The translations under genes were made by a program, and so were the position numbers. The notes beneath the pieces were generated by a model, which was not told the origin of the DNA, did no database searches, and worked only from the letters and a program-made list of their open reading frames with translations. DNA of 64,000 nt from contig NZ_JAHDTI010000004.1 of NCBI RefSeq assembly GCF_018531495.1, positions 434,001-498,000 on the forward strand. Reading direction: 5' to 3'. Below are positions 45,265 to 53,938 of the stretch, piece by piece; within the stretch, counting starts at the first letter, position 1, and the number at the start of each line of letters is the position of its first letter. The stretch is from Nonomuraea sediminis. Its GTDB lineage: Bacteria; Actinomycetota; Actinomycetes; Streptosporangiales; Streptosporangiaceae.

Positions 45265-46376
45265 GGACGTCCACTCCTAGCCTCCAGGCCGCGGTGGTCA
45301 CCGACCCCGGCGAATGGCCGCGACTCCAACGGGACTGGGACGATCTGTACGCCAGGTGCGCCACCGCCACGCCGTTCCAGTCCCATGCCTGGCTGGGGTC
45401 CTGGTGGCAGGAGTACGGCAGGCCGGGCGACCTGACGACGCTGCTGGTACGGCGGGCCGACCGGCTCGTGGCCGCCGTGCCGCTGATGCGCAGGCGGCGA
45501 TGGGGATGCCGGGTGCTGGCGCCGATCGCGACGGCGCACTCCGACTACACCGACATCCTGCTCGACGAGAGTGCCGGCGAGCAGGTCCTGGAGGCGGTCG
45601 CCGACGGCCTGGCGCGGCTGCCGGGCTGGGACGTGATCGACTTCCCCGAGGTGCGGCCTGGCTCCGCCGCCGACCTCCTGCACGAGTGGTGGGCGGGACG
45701 CAACTGGTACGTGCCCGCCTCGTCCTGCCTGATCATGGCGGCCATGCCGCTGGAGGAGCACGTGGCGCGCATCGGCGGGCGCGCGGCGGGCAAGCTGCGC
45801 CGCTCCCTGCGCAAGATCGAGGAGATGCGGGTCACGGCGACGCCCGTCACGGCCGACGGAGTGCCTGCCGCCGTCCACGAGCTGCTGCGGCTGCACCGCC
45901 TGCAGTGGAGGGGGCGCGGCATCAACAAGGACCATCTCAAGCCGCAGTTCCGCCGCCACCTCATCCACTCCGCCAAGGACCTCATCCCGGCCGGGCAGGC
46001 GGCGCTCACCGAGTTCCGCGTCGGCGGGGAACTGGTCGCCTCCAACTTCTCGCTCGTCGGCAAGGACTTCGCCGGCGGCTACCTCTACGGCGCCGATCCG
46101 CGGCTGCGCACCAGCATCGACGTGTTCGCCCTGGTGCTCGGGCACTGCCTGCGGGAGACGACCGAGCGCGGCCTCGCGACGCTGAGCATGCTGCGCGGGG
46201 ACGAGCCGCACAAGGCCAAGTGGGGAGCCGTGGTCGTCGACAACCACCGGCTGATCCTCGGCCGCACCCGGCGGGCAGCACTCTACGCCGGGGCCGCCAG
46301 CGGCCGCGTGGGCGCGGCGGCGATGGCCAAGCACCGCTTCCCGAGCCTGGCCGAAGCGATCCGTTCCCGTCACTGA
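45261..46376 (+). CDS. FemAB/CelD-like GNAT acyltransferase
   Basis: This is a 371-residue protein of the BioF2-like GNAT group, with the N-terminal part TPFQSHAWLGSWWQEYG and the second half containing FRVGGELVASNFSLVGKDFAGGYLYG. These proteins occur in cellulose and exopolysaccharide clusters and resemble FemAB aminoacyl transferases. It probably acylates the polymer or its precursor. No membrane helix is present. It is coupled to the Wzz-like gene by ATGA. Confidence 0.85.
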   Translation: MRTSTPSLQAAVVTDPGEWPRLQRDWDDLYARCATATPFQSHAWLGSWWQEYGRPGDLTTLLVRRADRLVAAVPLMRRRRWGCRVLAPIATAHSDYTDILLDESAGEQVLEAVADGLARLPGWDVIDFPEVRPGSAADLLHEWWAGRNWYVPASSCLIMAAMPLEEHVARIGGRAAGKLRRSLRKIEEMRVTATPVTADGVPAAVHELLRLHRLQWRGRGINKDHLKPQFRRHLIHSAKDLIPAGQAALTEFRVGGELVASNFSLVGKDFAGGYLYGADPRLRTSIDVFALVLGHCLRETTERGLATLSMLRGDEPHKAKWGAVVVDNHRLILGRTRRAALYAGAASGRVGAAAMAKHRFPSLAEAIRSRH

Positions 46377-46388
46377 AGGGATGCCGCC

Positions 46389-47495
46389 GTGACGAGCGTG
46401 CTCCACGTGGCCCAGCCCACCGACGGCGGCGTGGCGGGCTACGTCGTGGCCGCCGCCACCGACCAGATGCGGCGCGGCTGGCACGTGACCGTGGCCGCCC
46501 CCGCGGAAGGCCCACTGCGCGAACGGCTGGCCGAGGCCGGCATCGGCCACCTGGCCTGGCAGGCCCGCCGTTCCCCCGGACCGTCGTCCCTGGCCGAGGC
46601 CAGAGCGCTCGGCCGCCTGGTCAGGCGGCTCGACCCGGACGTCGTCCACCTGCACTCCGCCAAGGCGGGACTGGCGGGGCGGCTGGCCCTGCGCGGGCGG
46701 TGGCCGACCATCTTCCAGCCGCACGGCTGGTCGTGGCTGCCCTGCCGCGGCGCCATGGAACGCGTGGTGACGGCCTGGGAACGGGCCGCGACGTCCTTCA
46801 CCGACGCCCTGGTCTGCGTGGGCGAGGGCGAGGCCGAGCTCGGCCGTTCCCGCGGCCTGCGCGGCAACCTCGTCGTCATCCGCAACGGCATCGACCTGGA
46901 GCGTTTCCCGCCCGTCGGCCTGGAGGGCAGGACGCGCGCCCGCCGCGACCTGGGCCTGGCCGAGGACGTGCCGCTGGTGCTGTGTCCGGGCAGGGTGACG
47001 CATCAGAAGGGGCAGGACATCCTGCTGGACACGTGGCCGCGCGTGACGGCGCGGTGCCCGCGGGCGCTGCTGGCGATCGTCGGGGACGGCGAGCTCGCGG
47101 ACGCGCTGCGGGAACGCGCCCCCGCAGGAGTCCGCTTCGTGGGCGCGACGCGGGACCCGCGGCCCTGGTACGCCGCCTGCGACGTCGTGGTCCTGCCGTC
47201 CCGCTGGGAAGGGCTGCCGCTGACCGCGCTCGAGGCGCTGGCCTGCGGCCGGCCGGTGGTCGCCTTCGACGTCCCAGGCCTGGCGGAGGTCCTGTCCTGG
47301 GACGTCGGCGAGCTGGTGACCTTCGGCGATGAGCGGGCCCTGGCCGAGGCCGTCTCCCTGCGGCTGCGCCATCCGATGATCGCCTGGAACGAGGGGTTGT
47401 CGGCCGCCGTCCGCGCCAAGCTCTTCGACGCCCGGCTGACCTTCGACCGGCTGGCCGAGCTGACCCTGGCTACCGGTAGGCCCCGCCCTTCGTAG
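46389..47495 (+). CDS. GT4 family glycosyltransferase
   Basis: This is a 368-residue retaining GT-B enzyme with a glycine-rich N-terminal loop (PTDGGVAGYVVAAA), NGIDLERFPP in the linker and the donor site PSRWEGLPLTALEAL. It is the last gene of the coupled run, 12 bases after the acyltransferase, with a GTG start after AAGGGA. Its final 26 bases overlap the 3' end of the opposite-strand hydrolase gene. It presumably adds a second sugar to the repeat unit. Confidence 0.92.
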   Translation: MTSVLHVAQPTDGGVAGYVVAAATDQMRRGWHVTVAAPAEGPLRERLAEAGIGHLAWQARRSPGPSSLAEARALGRLVRRLDPDVVHLHSAKAGLAGRLALRGRWPTIFQPHGWSWLPCRGAMERVVTAWERAATSFTDALVCVGEGEAELGRSRGLRGNLVVIRNGIDLERFPPVGLEGRTRARRDLGLAEDVPLVLCPGRVTHQKGQDILLDTWPRVTARCPRALLAIVGDGELADALRERAPAGVRFVGATRDPRPWYAACDVVVLPSRWEGLPLTALEALACGRPVVAFDVPGLAEVLSWDVGELVTFGDERALAEAVSLRLRHPMIAWNEGLSAAVRAKLFDARLTFDRLAELTLATGRPRPS

Positions 47496-48834
47496 CCGTC
47501 GTGCTGGGCGGCGGCAGCGTCGTGGGACTCGGGCGCTGCAGGTCAGCCGGGGCCGGGGCGGGGGTGGGCAACTGCTGAGCGGGCGCACTGGGCGTGGCTG
47601 CCGGAGCCCACGCCTTCGTCCACCGCACCCGGGGAACCGACACCCTCGGCACCTTCACGGAAGGGGTTGGCACAGCGGGCGTCGGCCCCGCGGGCGTCGA
47701 CGCGATGGGTGTCGACACCGTGGGCGTCGGCTCTGTGGGGGTGGGGGTGGGCGTGGGCGTGGGCACCGTGGGGGTGGTGGACACGTCCGCGGGCGGCTTG
47801 ATCGGGGGCGCGCTCGGCACGGAGGGCGTCGGCGTCGGATCGTTGAGCTTGAGCTCCCTGCGGTAGGCGAGCGAGGACTGCGGGTTGTCCGTGCACTCCC
47901 ACACGCCGTGCGGGCAGTAGTCGGTGATCGACTGGTAGGCGACGTTGTGGCTGTCGATCCACTCGAGCATGTCCCGCACGTACTTGGGCCGGTCGCCGTT
48001 GCGGAACAGCCCCCACTCGGGGAACGACAGCTGCTTGCCGTGCGCCGCGGCGAAATCGGCGTGATACTGCAGTCCGTAAGGCTCGGAGATGTAGCCGGCG
48101 AAGGTGCCCGAGGGCGGCTGGTCGTAGCTGTCCAGGCCGATGATGTCGACCACGTCGTCACCCGGATAGCAATCGGACCAGGGAATGGCGTCCACACCAC
48201 GGTTGGCGGTGAAGTCGAAGCGGAAGTGCTGCCCGGGCACCGACCTCATGGTGGTCACGATCCGTCGCCAGTACTCCTTCCACGCGGCTGGGTCCGGTGC
48301 GCACCGGCTCGAGTAGGTCGTGCCGTTCATCTCCCAGCCGAGCGAGAGGATCGAATCCGACGCTCCCGTGGCCACGAGCCTGTCGGCCAGGTGCCGGAAG
48401 GTGAGGTCGTAGGCGCCCGTGGCCCCGGCCCTCAGCCGGGCGGACACCTCCGTGTCGGAAAGGCCGCCCTCGTTCGGCACCACCATCGGGACGTTGATGG
48501 CCAGGACGCGATCCGGCTTGGCGGCACGCCACGCCGACCACGGCTCCAGGATGAAATCGGGTCCGCGCAACGCGCTCCAGGTGTCGCCCGGCAGATACGT
48601 CCTGCCGACCGTCACCTCCCGGCCGAGCCACTGCTCGAAGTCGGGAATGCGCTCGACTCCCTGCGCATCGGAGCCCAGGAAGACACCCAGTGCCGCCGTG
48701 GGATGGGGAACGGTGTAGGTCCGCAGCAAGGGCTCCGTCCCACCGGCCGGCCACTGGGTGGCGACCACCACCAGCAGTGTCCCGGCGATCAGGACGGAGC
48801 ACACACGCAGCTGCGGATGCCTCCGCTGACCCAT
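47470..48834 (-). CDS. Secreted GH26-like glycoside hydrolase with Pro/Thr-rich tail
   Basis: This is 454 residues. A signal anchor (VCSVLIAGTLLVVVA) is followed by a TIM-barrel domain with LGWEMNG, where E is the expected acid/base, and SFPEWGLF, where E is the nucleophile. This pattern fits family 26 mannanases and related enzymes. Residues about 330-454 are a low-complexity tail of PTPT and similar repeats, likely a wall-spanning or glycosylated linker. It converges on the polysaccharide operon, so it may trim or release the polymer, as glycosidases in exopolysaccharide clusters often do. The substrate is inference. Confidence 0.8.
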   Translation of the reverse strand: MGQRRHPQLRVCSVLIAGTLLVVVATQWPAGGTEPLLRTYTVPHPTAALGVFLGSDAQGVERIPDFEQWLGREVTVGRTYLPGDTWSALRGPDFILEPWSAWRAAKPDRVLAINVPMVVPNEGGLSDTEVSARLRAGATGAYDLTFRHLADRLVATGASDSILSLGWEMNGTTYSSRCAPDPAAWKEYWRRIVTTMRSVPGQHFRFDFTANRGVDAIPWSDCYPGDDVVDIIGLDSYDQPPSGTFAGYISEPYGLQYHADFAAAHGKQLSFPEWGLFRNGDRPKYVRDMLEWIDSHNVAYQSITDYCPHGVWECTDNPQSSLAYRRELKLNDPTPTPSVPSAPPIKPPADVSTTPTVPTPTPTPTPTEPTPTVSTPIASTPAGPTPAVPTPSVKVPRVSVPRVRWTKAWAPAATPSAPAQQLPTPAPAPADLQRPSPTTLPPPSTTATKGGAYR

Positions 48835-49028
48835 CCAACACCTCCAAAATCAGGCGACATGCCCATCGTCGGCCTCTATTCCCACTCAAGCCATATCAAG
48901 AACATTAGCCAGCGAAAGAGAATGCGCTTGATGGGTCTTATGTCGCATTCGATGCGGAGTTTGTCGCTATATATGCCGATGAAGGTCGAGAGAGTTTAAA
49001 GAAATTAATAAGGACAAACAACGGAGTC

Positions 49029-49088
49029 ATGAAATTAGGCCCCATCGAGCCTGTGATAGGAACTATCCGTGAGCAGCGAGCCCCGTGA
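49029..49088 (+). other. Possible 19-residue leader reading frame before the ATP-grasp gene
   Basis: An ATG two bases after CGGAG opens a frame (MKLGPIEPVIGTIREQRAP) that ends 20 bases inside the ATP-grasp gene in another frame. It could couple translation or be chance. The 48835-49068 gap around it is strikingly AT-rich, with a TATATAT run, and must hold divergent promoters for the hydrolase and ATP-grasp genes. Confidence 0.25.
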
Positions 49089-50319
49089 CACCGGCAGAAA
49101 GAGCGTCGATGACGTACTCCCTGTCGACACGCGTGTCCCCGCCCTGCTCATAAGAATGGACAGAAATCCATTCCATCACGGCACGCTCGCCGCCATCCGC
49201 TCGCTGGGAAGGCTGGGTGTGTCCGTGCACGCCGTTCTGGACGGCGAACGCGTTCCCGTCGCGCGGTCGAAATACCTCGCCGGCTGCGCCGCCTGGGACC
49301 AGGCGCACGACGACCAGGAGGCGTTCGTGCGCACGCTGCTCGCCGCGGCGGAGCGCATCGGGCGGCCCGCCGTACTGCTGGCCATGGACGACATCAGCGC
49401 GATCAACATCGCCTGCAACGCCCACCGGCTGGCGCCGGCGTTCCTGCTGCCCGAGCAGGCCAGTGAGCTGCCCGGACGGCTGGCCGACAAGCGGGCGCTC
49501 GCCACGATCTGCGCCGAGCTGGGCGTATCCCATCCGGACACCGTGGTCGCCAAGAGCGGCGCGGACGTGAAGAGCGCCGTTGGCGACTACGGGTTCCCCA
49601 TGGTCGCCAAGTGGGCGCGGCCGTGGACGGCGCCGAAGGACGCGCGGCTGCGCAGCACCGCGCTCGTCCACTCGGCCGAGCACATGGCCGGCATCTACGA
49701 GCAGGCCGCGCGGATGGGGCGGGAGCTGCTGCTGCAGCGCTATATCCCGCCCTCGCCGCACGCCGACTGGTTCTTCCACGGCTACTTCATGGACGACTCC
49801 ACCTGCGCGTTCGGGGGCACGGGCAGGAAGGACCGGGCCTATCCGCCCACGGCCGGGCTCACCACGCTGGGCCGCTGGCTGCCCAACGCGCGGATCGCGG
49901 AGACGGCCACGACGATGGCCGCGTCCCTGCGCTACGCCGGGATCGTCGACATGGACTTCCGGTACTGCCGGCGCAGCGACCGGTTCTACCTGCTCGACTT
50001 CAATCCCAGGATCGGGGCGCAGTTCGGGCTGTTCCGCGACTCCAACGACCTGGACGTCGTCAGGTCCGCCTACCTGAACCTGACGGGCCAGCCGCACGCG
50101 CCGTGCGTGCCCGTCTACGGCAGGACGTACCTGGTGGAGAACTACGACCTGCTCAGGAAGTTCAGGAAGCGTCCTGACGGTGCCCGTCCCGCGCGCGGCT
50201 GGCTCCACTCCCTGGGGAGCGCCAGCGAGCTCGCCTGGTACTCCGGAGACGATCTCAAGCCCTTTCTCGGCATGGTGAAGCACACGCTGCTCCGCACGGT
50301 GCGATTTCACCGGCCGTAA
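49069..50319 (+). CDS. ATP-grasp family carboxylate ligase
   Basis: This is a 416-residue ATP-grasp enzyme of the type found in capsule and exopolysaccharide loci. The ATP domain shows GFPMVAKWARPW, QRYIPPSPHADWFFHGY and the metal-binding LLDFNPRIGAQFG. Such enzymes activate a carboxylate as acyl phosphate and join it to an amine or other nucleophile. The GTG start follows AGGAAC by nine bases. With the flavoprotein gene after it, it may modify the polymer of the neighbouring operon. The substrate is unknown. Confidence 0.82.
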   Translation: MSSEPRDTGRKSVDDVLPVDTRVPALLIRMDRNPFHHGTLAAIRSLGRLGVSVHAVLDGERVPVARSKYLAGCAAWDQAHDDQEAFVRTLLAAAERIGRPAVLLAMDDISAINIACNAHRLAPAFLLPEQASELPGRLADKRALATICAELGVSHPDTVVAKSGADVKSAVGDYGFPMVAKWARPWTAPKDARLRSTALVHSAEHMAGIYEQAARMGRELLLQRYIPPSPHADWFFHGYFMDDSTCAFGGTGRKDRAYPPTAGLTTLGRWLPNARIAETATTMAASLRYAGIVDMDFRYCRRSDRFYLLDFNPRIGAQFGLFRDSNDLDVVRSAYLNLTGQPHAPCVPVYGRTYLVENYDLLRKFRKRPDGARPARGWLHSLGSASELAWYSGDDLKPFLGMVKHTLLRTVRFHRP

Positions 50320-50359
50320 TTCGTATATTGCCGGTTTTCCTTTCTAGGTATGGAGCGCG

Positions 50360-51610
50360 ATGCTTACTCACACCCTCGATGTGGCCGTCGTCGGCGCGGG
50401 TCCCTACGGGCTCTCCGTCGCGGCCTACGCGCAGGCCGAGGGGCTGGACGTCCGGGTGTTCGGCCGGCCCATGAACGCGTGGGACCGGCACATGCCGGTG
50501 GGCATGAAGCTCAAGTCCGAGCCCGCCGCCTCCCACCTCGCCGATCCGGCCAGGGCCTACACGCTGGAGGCCTACTGCGGGCTGTACGGCCTGGAGTACG
50601 CCTACGGGTCGCCGGTCCCCGTGCGGCGGTTCGTGGAGTACGGGCGGTGGTTCCAGGAGATGACCAGCCGTGACACCACGGTGGACGCGGAGGTCACCGA
50701 GGTCCGCTCCGAGGGCGGGGGCTTCGTCCTGACGCTGAACACGGGCGAGCAGGTGCGGGCCAGGACCGTGGTCCTCGCCCTGGGCTTCCTGCCCTTCGCC
50801 CGCGTGCCCGCCTCGCTGACGGCGCTGCCCGCCTCGCTGCTCGCGCACAGCTGCCAGGTCAACGACCTGAGCGACTACGCGGGCATGCGGGTGGCCGTCA
50901 TCGGCGCGGGCCAGTCGGCGCTGGAGACGGCCTGCCTGCTGAAGGAGGCCGGCGCCCAGCCCCAGGTGATCGCGCGGGGCAAGCAACTGCGCTGGAACAC
51001 GGTCCCGGTGGCCCGCCGGAGCCTGCTGTCCCGCCTGCGGGCCCCGGATTCCGGGCTGGGCACCGGATGGCGCTCCTGGCTGTGGGCGAAGGCGCCGAGC
51101 CTGATCCCGTTCCTGCCCTCGTCCTACCGCCGGCACATCGTGCGCACCACGCTCGGCCCCGCGGGCGCCTGGTGGCTGCGGGAGCGGCTGGAGGGCGTCG
51201 ACGTGCTCCTGCGCGCGAAGCTGCTGCACGCCACCACGCGTGACGGCGGAGCCGAGCTGACGGTGAAGTCGCGCGGGCACAAGGAGACGATCCAGGTCGA
51301 CGCCGTCATCGCCGCGACCGGGTACACCGTCGACGTCCGCAGGCTCAAGCTCCTGGAGCCCTCCGTGCGCGCGGCCGTAAGGCACGTCGCCTGGGCGCCG
51401 CTGCTGACCAGGGAGTTCGAGTCCACGGTCCCCGGCCTGTTCATGGTCGGCCTGGCCTCGGCCCCCACCTTCGGCCCTGTGATGCGCTTCGTGCTCGGCG
51501 CGCGCTTCGCCGCGCGCACCGTCACGCCCGCACTGGTGCGTGCCGCCAGGCAGCGCGGAAGAGACGGCCGTTCTCCCCAGACGGTGCTCTCGGGCACGAA
51601 CGAACGCTGA
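50360..51610 (+). CDS. FAD/NAD(P)-binding flavoprotein monooxygenase-like
   Basis: This is a 416-residue flavoprotein. It has GAGPYGLSVAAYA for FAD, GAGQSALETACLL for NAD(P)H and a late ATGYTVDVR, as in class B or N-hydroxylating monooxygenases. No Baeyer-Villiger fingerprint is present. GGAG lies six bases before the ATG. It follows the ATP-grasp gene by 40 bases on the same strand and ends with a terminator hairpin, so the two form a small operon. What it oxidises is unknown. Confidence 0.82.
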   Translation: MLTHTLDVAVVGAGPYGLSVAAYAQAEGLDVRVFGRPMNAWDRHMPVGMKLKSEPAASHLADPARAYTLEAYCGLYGLEYAYGSPVPVRRFVEYGRWFQEMTSRDTTVDAEVTEVRSEGGGFVLTLNTGEQVRARTVVLALGFLPFARVPASLTALPASLLAHSCQVNDLSDYAGMRVAVIGAGQSALETACLLKEAGAQPQVIARGKQLRWNTVPVARRSLLSRLRAPDSGLGTGWRSWLWAKAPSLIPFLPSSYRRHIVRTTLGPAGAWWLRERLEGVDVLLRAKLLHATTRDGGAELTVKSRGHKETIQVDAVIAATGYTVDVRRLKLLEPSVRAAVRHVAWAPLLTREFESTVPGLFMVGLASAPTFGPVMRFVLGARFAARTVTPALVRAARQRGRDGRSPQTVLSGTNER

Positions 51611-51622
51611 CCCGCGACACCG

Positions 51623-51651
51623 AACGGCCTCGCCGGTATGGCGGGGCCGTT
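51623..51651 (+). terminator. Terminator hairpin after the flavoprotein gene
   Basis: AACGGCCTCGCC (51623-51634) pairs with GGCGGGGCCGTT (51640-51651) through a twelve-position stem with one T-G wobble and a five-base loop. It lies 13 bases after the stop at 51610 and is followed by a short T and C stretch. Confidence 0.7.
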
Positions 51652-51958
51652 TCCCTGCCCGGAGCACCCCGGGGCAATCCCGGCCAATTCCTCCATGCTG
51701 CTGAAACGTCAAGAGGATTTTGATCTTTATGCGGTACGTCTTCCTGGAGGAGATGGTCGCGATTGTGCAGTATTTGAAAGTCAGCGCGCGTGCCGGTGCT
51801 GACGCCAGCGCAGCGAGGCGTCATGGGCGAGCACGGCCGAATACGCGCGCTGGTGCAGATTTTCCTTTTCTGTGCTCATTCTGTAGAGGACGCCGCGGGC
51901 TCGCGCCCTGAGGAGACCTCGGAAATAGACGACCTGTGCCATGGATGGAGCGGCATCG
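51652..51958 (+). other. 307-base leader region before the GEVED protein gene
   Basis: No gene with consistent codon bias is visible. A 63-codon frame at 51720-51911 includes a GGAGGAG-like sequence but its product looks random, rich in Arg and Ala. The region is less GC-rich than genes and should contain the promoter of the secreted-protein gene. I could not mark a definite promoter. Confidence 0.5.
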
Positions 51959-53239
51959 ATGTTGCCAAACTCGCAGTTGACGCGTGGAATAGTCGCGCTC
52001 GCATTCACGGCGACGATGATAGCGAGCTTCACGGCCATTCCCGAGGCGCTTGCCGCGGGCCGCGGAGCAGCATCGGAGAGCCGCGGCGGGGCACCTGAAT
52101 GGACCATGACGAATTCGTCCGCACGGGCCCGCAGCGTGACCCCGAGCGGGGTCGTGATGACCGTCGAGAAAACGCTGCACGGGCCTACCACGGTTTCGCG
52201 CGCGGACACCGTAAAGGCTAATCCCGCCGCCCCGCCCGACGAATACCTCATCCCGGAGAACGCCAAGGCGGCGCCCGCGGTCAGCGACCTCTACGAGAAC
52301 TTCAACGTCCGCCCCAACGGCTGGACGGACATCGTGACGCTGACGTTCACCTTCTCCCGGCCCGTGCGCAACCCGCGCCTGCACATCGCCGGGACGGGCG
52401 GCTCTGCCGGCTACGAGGGGGACAGGGAGGACTACTGGAGCGGGCTGCGACTGTCGGGCGGCGAGCCGTCGACGCCTACCTTCTCCAAGGTCGCCGGGTT
52501 CCCCGGCTTCGAGGTGACCGACAGCGAGATCGTCCCGGCCGATGTCATACCGGGCTTGGAGCCCACCTGCGGCGTCATCTACATGTGCGGGACCGCGCAG
52601 GTCAACGGCACTCTCACGTCGTTCTCCGTGGATCTCAGGGCCAGGAACGTGCGCCTGACGGGACCCGCGGGAGACCCGTTCATGTGGGGTGTCTTCCGCG
52701 TGACGCTGGAGGAGGACGACTCGGACGCGCCAGGCTCCTACGGGGCCGCCTCCCACGCCGTCTCCGACCTGCGGATCGGGGACGCGGTCACGGCCGACAA
52801 CCAGCAGACCGTGAGCTTCGCGCCCCGCCGCACCGACGGAAGCGACAACGGGGAGCCCGCGCAGTGGCTGCGCGATGACGCCTTCCAGCGAGTGACTCCG
52901 GGCAGGAGGATCCGCCTGCGGGTCCCGGTGGACAGCCCCTCGGCCGCGACGCTCGCGGGCTGGGTCGACTTCGACCGCGACGGCCACTTCGACCGCGGTG
53001 AACTGGCCCGGACAGGCGTCGGGGAGCGCGACAGAGGTGCCGCGCTGACCTGGGACGTCCCGCGCGGCGCGCGCTCGGGGCAGACGTGGCTGCGCCTGCG
53101 CCTGGCCCACGACGCACGGCAGGTGACGCAGCCGAAGGGCTGGGCGGCGACGGGTGAGGTCGAGGACCACCAGATCGCGCTGGATGTCCGGAACGCACCG
53201 AAGCGCGCGTATCGCCACCGTCATTACCGCAAGCTCTAA
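51959..53239 (+). CDS. Secreted GEVED domain protein
   Basis: This is 426 residues from the ATG at 51959, which has GGAGC nine bases upstream; an ATG at 51941 is also in frame. The signal peptide (IVALAFTATMIASFTAIP) ends near ALAAG. A beta-sandwich region precedes the C-terminal GEVED domain: GWVDFDRDGHFDRGE, WLRLRLA and ATGEVEDHQI, which is found in surface and adhesin proteins. The tail is basic (KRAYRHRHYRKL) and no sortase signal is visible. A role in surface structure is the likely general function; the partner is unknown. Confidence 0.8.
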   Translation: MLPNSQLTRGIVALAFTATMIASFTAIPEALAAGRGAASESRGGAPEWTMTNSSARARSVTPSGVVMTVEKTLHGPTTVSRADTVKANPAAPPDEYLIPENAKAAPAVSDLYENFNVRPNGWTDIVTLTFTFSRPVRNPRLHIAGTGGSAGYEGDREDYWSGLRLSGGEPSTPTFSKVAGFPGFEVTDSEIVPADVIPGLEPTCGVIYMCGTAQVNGTLTSFSVDLRARNVRLTGPAGDPFMWGVFRVTLEEDDSDAPGSYGAASHAVSDLRIGDAVTADNQQTVSFAPRRTDGSDNGEPAQWLRDDAFQRVTPGRRIRLRVPVDSPSAATLAGWVDFDRDGHFDRGELARTGVGERDRGAALTWDVPRGARSGQTWLRLRLAHDARQVTQPKGWAATGEVEDHQIALDVRNAPKRAYRHRHYRKL

Positions 53240-53511
53240 CTTCGCGGCTTCTGTCGCATTTGCCGGGGAGAAATCATCCAATAAATCCGAACGAAATGGA
53301 CATTTCTCCGCCCTTCGGGCCTTAACCTTTCCAGGTTTTATGAAGCCCCGAGGAATGCCAAGGAATCCATGAAGCTCTTTGACTTTAGCCAGGCCGTACT
53401 CGGTGGAATTACTTCGCGTGGCGCGGCAAGGTAGACATGCATCGCGCGGCTGTCGAATTCATCGGCCGGCGAGGCGCCAAAGATTCCACTCGTACAATGG
53501 AGGAAGTAAAA

Positions 53512-53769
53512 ATGCTTCGCAGCATTGCTATCGCTGCCCTCGCCGCGGGGGCTTTCCTGACGGCGTCGTCGACCGCGGCTTCCGCGGCCACCTGGCAGAC
53601 CGACGGCGAGAACAGCAGCACCAACTGCACCTCGTCCCTCGTCTGCCCGTTCCTGAACCACGCACTGAACGGCAACAACGTCAACGTCCTCGGCGTCCAG
53701 GTGACGGACGTCAACCTGAACCTGCTGACCAACGGCACCAACCTCACGGACGTCGAGGAGACGGACTGA
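53512..53769 (+). CDS. Small secreted two-cysteine protein
   Basis: This is 85 residues. GGAGG precedes the ATG by nine bases. The signal peptide (SIAIAALAAGAFLTASSTAA) ends at ASA. The mature 58 or so residues contain two cysteines seven apart (NCTSSLVCP) and a run of NVNVLGVQVTDVNLNLL, strongly amphipathic beta sequence rich in Asn, Val and Leu. This recalls chaplin-like or other surface amyloid peptides in size and style, but not in family sequence. The 53240-53511 gap before it is AT-rich and contains one long-looped inverted repeat (53267-53274 with 53302-53309). Confidence 0.8.
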   Translation: MLRSIAIAALAAGAFLTASSTAASAATWQTDGENSSTNCTSSLVCPFLNHALNGNNVNVLGVQVTDVNLNLLTNGTNLTDVEETD

Positions 53770-53787
53770 ATTCCGCGAGACGCGGGT

Positions 53788-53839
53788 CCTTCCGTCAGCT
53801 TCCGCCCATCGCTGATGCCGGCCGGAAGTTGACGGAAGG
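53788..53839 (+). terminator. Terminator hairpin after the small secreted protein gene
   Basis: CCTTCCGTCA (53788-53797) and CTTCCG (53799-53804) pair with CGGAAG (53823-53828) and TGACGGAAGG (53830-53839), a 17-position stem with one G-T pair and an 18-base loop. It starts 19 bases after the stop codon. Confidence 0.8.
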
Positions 53840-53886
53840 GTCGTGACGAGGGGGGGTTCACCCCGCCGTCATGCTGTTGACGCATT

Positions 53887-53938
53887 CTGCCTCTGGGCTG
53901 GCTCTCTACTCCCGTAGAGCCGGCCCGGAGGCAGTTTT
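53887..53938. terminator. Second terminator between convergent genes
   Basis: A long stem pairs CTGCCTC (53887-53893) with GAGGCAG (53928-53934), and inner GGGC/GCCC and GGCTCT/AGAGCC segments extend it. It is followed on the plus strand by TTTT (53935-53938). It immediately abuts the stop of the minus-strand NlpC/P60 gene, so it can serve both directions. Confidence 0.8.

Noticed and set aside
47594..47866. Gly/Val repeat protein on the plus strand at 47594-47866
   Set aside because: It is the reverse of the Pro/Thr-rich tail of the GH26-like gene; the repeats come from the GTGGGCGT-like DNA repeats there.
51720..51911. 63-codon frame before the GEVED gene
   Set aside because: The product is random-looking, and no conserved motif or credible start supports it.
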